Below, piece by piece: positions 61,262 to 64,000 of a stretch of DNA of 64,000 nucleotides (positions within the stretch are counted from its first letter, which is position 1; every line of letters begins with the position of its first letter). The notes beneath the pieces are model-generated. The model was not told where the DNA came from and did no database searches. It saw only the letters and a program-made list of their open reading frames with translations. Origin of the DNA: Mactra quadrangularis (taxonomy: Eukaryota > Mollusca > Bivalvia > Venerida > Mactridae); the NCBI GenBank assembly GCA_025267735.1, contig CM046301.1, positions 57,245,872-57,309,871 on the forward strand, written 5' to 3'. Made by a program: the position numbers and the translations under genes.

Positions 61262-62568
61262 TCCTAAAACACTGACCGCTTAACTGACGAGTTAAATATA
61301 GTGCGCTTAACTGACGAGTTAAATATAGTGCAATTATGTTCTTAACTGACCAGTTGAATAAAGAAGGGATTAAAAATGACTGTATTGCTTGAGTGTTTTG
61401 TTGATATTGTTAGATTATTTTTTATATTTTAAGATGATGTTGTGATATATTACCAAATTCAATTATGTCATTATAAGAAATAATAATTAGTTTAAAAAAT
61501 GAAAAAAAAAAAAAATACTTAATTAAAAGTAAAAAAATTAGATAGCGATATCTATGATTTTACATTAAAAATAATTTTCAAATTTATTAATTTCAGAGAA
61601 TTTAACAATAACTTGATAAGACAAGACGTATTTATTTTAGAATAAAATGATTTAAATATTATTTTTGAATGTCAGAGTATTTAACTGACCAAATGATGGT
61701 AAAATGTTTAACTGACCAAATGAATAGAAAATGTTTTAATGACCAAATGAGTATTTTAATAAAAACCGTTAAATGAGAAAACTAATGTCTAATGCTTTAC
61801 TGACCATTTAGTCATATATTATATTTTCATGGTCGAATAACCACTCTATATTTAACTGGTCAGTTAAGAATTGACATCCTAAAACACTGACCAGTTAAAC
61901 AAAGAGTGTTTATTCATCTGTGAAATCATTGGTCAGTAATTTGTTCAATATTCTTTTCGTCAGTTAAGCGTTTTACAGTTATTTGGCCATTTAATTTGCT
62001 AAACACATCTTATTTATTAATTTAACCAATGACTAAATGGTCAATAAAGCATTCGGCATTAGTTTGCTCATTAAACGCTCGTTATTAAAATATTAAAAGA
62101 TACTCACTTCCTCATTTTATCAGTAAACTTTCTTTATTTATTTGGTCACTTAAGCATTTTGCACTCATTTGATTACTAATTACTCATTTAAATATCATAT
62201 TTAAATAATTTTATTCGGAAAATACGTCTTGCCTTACTGTTAAATACACTGAAATTAATTAATTTGTGAAAAATTATCATATGTCACATTGCTATCGCAT
62301 TTTTCTACTTCAAAGTATCTTTTTTGCAATTTCATAAAAAATCTAATTATAATTTCTGATAAGGACATTATTGAATTAGATAATATATCACATCATCATC
62401 ATAAAATTTCAACAAAAAACACCAACAAGATCAACAAAACACTCAAGCAATACAGTCATTTTTAATCCCTTCTTTATTTAACTGGTCAGTTAAGAACATA
62501 ATTGCACTATATTTAACTCGTCAGTTAAGCGCACTATATTTAACTCGTCAGTTAAGCGGTCAGTGTTT
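61262..62568. mobile_element. foldback element (TTAACTGACC family), copy 2
   Basis: Starts TCCTAAAACACTGACCGC and ends in the inverted GCGGTCAGTGTTT, lacking the last few bases of the TIR. Long TIRs match copy 1 closely. The central segment (about 61822-62030) is in the opposite orientation relative to copy 1. No coding capacity. Confidence 0.85.
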
Positions 62569-62630
62569 CTACTTGAAATACCTTCATACAGCGAATCCTA
62601 ATTCGCTGTATGAAGGTATTTCAAGTAGAA
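62567..62630. repeat. perfect 30-bp inverted repeat
   Basis: Arm 62567-62596 (TTCTACTTGAAATACCTTCA...) is the exact reverse complement of 62601-62630 around the loop CCTA. It abuts the right end of the foldback element. Confidence 0.97.
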
Positions 62631-62849
62631 TTCCCTTGATGTCAATTTACTGACATTAATATATATGTGAAAATTCATGCTAAATGATTGCACTTTATAA
62701 AATTTTCCATGCACTACATGATGATTATCACTTTACATAGATAATGAAAAAACATTCTGTCACATGATTATTAATAATTGTTTATTTCTTAAGTAAGTAA
62801 TTATCTCCCTTTGATATGAAAATAGTTTGATTTTTATGTGTCCATACAA

Positions 62850-63120
62850 GTTGTTTGTTTGTTCGTTTGATGTGTTTAACGCCATAGCAACACATTGTAT
62901 AGGTCATATAACGGCGGCCAGTCAACCTACTCACTCCTCCTTGAAAAACTAAATCTCTGGATTTAGCTGTTAACCAACTACTAAGCGCATACTTTCGTCA
63001 GTGACTGACAACTGCCCAACATAATTAAAAATAATTGGTAGGAGGAAGAATGGCCTTAGAATGGCCTTAGAAATAATTTCATGACCAAGCTCTACGATGT
63101 CACGCCCGGGGCTGTCCATA
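62850..63120 (-). repeat. SINE copy 5
   Basis: GTTTAACGCCATAGCAACAC, AGGTCATATAACGGCGGCCA, TCTGGATTTAGCTGTTAACC and GTCAGTGACTGACAACTGCC are all present. A short internal duplication of AGAATGGCCTT occurs at about 63048-63070. The head is degraded at the right end. Confidence 0.8.
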
Positions 63121-64000
63121 CAAGGTAATAGATAATACAATTTAAAATCTGACATGGTGAAAACATTTAAATAAAACGTACCATTGGATACCAGTTCTTT
63201 TGATTTTTTATATGGCTATCATAGTATGTATATGGCAGCTATAACCATAGTTTTGTATAAAGGGAATTCTACATTAAGTCACCATATTACAACTTTCAAG
63301 TATATGAAAAACTATCTAAAAATACTACAAACATACTTATGAAAACAAACAAACAATAATGTTAGGTGAGTTGATAATACAATGGTTTTTATACATAAAA
63401 CATTCTAAAAATAGTTATGATTTAAAAATAAATGCCAATGCAGGTCCACTTGAAAATGTTTTCTAGTTCAACTTTTTTTGCCACGCCTTTTATGACTTAA
63501 CATAGTATCACCACACTATTTTATACCCTTTCACATAATGCATATACATTACAAACAGATAGAAGCATAGCTAATGAACTAAATTTAAGAATTAATATTA
63601 AACCACTGCAAAAGGTATGCTATTTTTCTTCAACAAGGGAGGTAATATGTTAGATACTTGACAGCATTTGGAACGCCTAGACAAATTATTTCTATATAGA
63701 ATGTTGCTAATATATTCTGCATGACTTATCAGGTAAGATAGTGATTATTCTAAGACAAAATAGCAGTGTGTCACACCCTGTTCTATTTCTTTCCTTGTAG
63801 CCTCTTTTTTCTTCACCTTGGGCCACTACTTTTATATAAATTGGTTTACAAAACCGGCGACCGTAAATTTCGTGAAAATGGAAAAAAAATAAAATTGAGA
63901 AACACCAGTTTTTTTATTTTTTGTTGTTCCGACCGACCAAAAAATCGACGAAAATGAAAAAAAAAAGAGACTGTTTTGGGGAAAAAAACACTAACTCTAT
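63121..64000. other. AT-rich noncoding stretch
   Basis: No gene or repeat boundary recognised; the last ~200 bases have A-rich runs and GACCGACC/GGCGACCG words. Confidence 0.35.

Overview
This is a eukaryotic, AT-rich, intron-containing stretch that is mostly repetitive DNA. The repeats suggest a bivalve mollusc. There are five copies of a tRNA-derived SINE with the core AGGTCATATAACGG, many short TIR elements, a non-LTR reverse transcriptase remnant of the kind common in bivalves, and a PIF/Harbinger transposon. The organism is an inference from repeat style; no marker gene in the window settles it.

Only one host gene is well supported. A long exon (46139-47230, + strand) encodes three clear sushi/CCP modules, two divergent cysteine-rich modules and a Ser/Thr/Pro stalk. 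A downstream exon (53049-53272) in matching phase encodes a transmembrane helix and short cytoplasmic tail. Together they look like the 3' end of a type I membrane protein gene. The intron between them holds a Harbinger element whose antisense transposase (52852-50264) is split into exons. The element's terminus lies a few bases from the splice acceptor of the transmembrane exon. A weak candidate terminal exon with unusual GC-ending codons lies at 2382-2230 (- strand).

Layout: 1-12 kb is AT-rich noncoding sequence with scattered SINE debris, a GC-rich minisatellite and a hairpin. 12-21 kb has MITEs (TA-, TTA- and 8-bp-flanked), a hAT-like element with a perfect target duplication, a foldback element and a decayed LINE. 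23.5-30.3 kb is a giant inverted repeat with two 2.19-kb, nearly identical, colinear arms. Their inner ends meet at TTAA, and two further TTAA-bounded elements fill the loop. 31-33 kb carries diverged relatives of the arm sequence. 33.9-41.4 kb is another TTAA-bounded element with ~650-bp inverted arms that contains a SINE and a second long-TIR element. 42.5-44.8 kb has a tandem array interrupted by a MITE, then a CpG-rich TIR element. 46-53.3 kb is the sushi gene with its Harbinger intron. 53.3-64 kb is again MITEs, SINEs and a second copy of the foldback element, whose central segment is inverted relative to the first copy.

The most noteworthy structure is the ~6.75-kb palindrome centred on TTAA with TTAA-targeting elements in its centre. 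Together with the nested long-TIR element at 34-41 kb and the flipped foldback pair, it shows a region repeatedly shaped by long-inverted-repeat DNA transposons with no recognisable transposase of their own.
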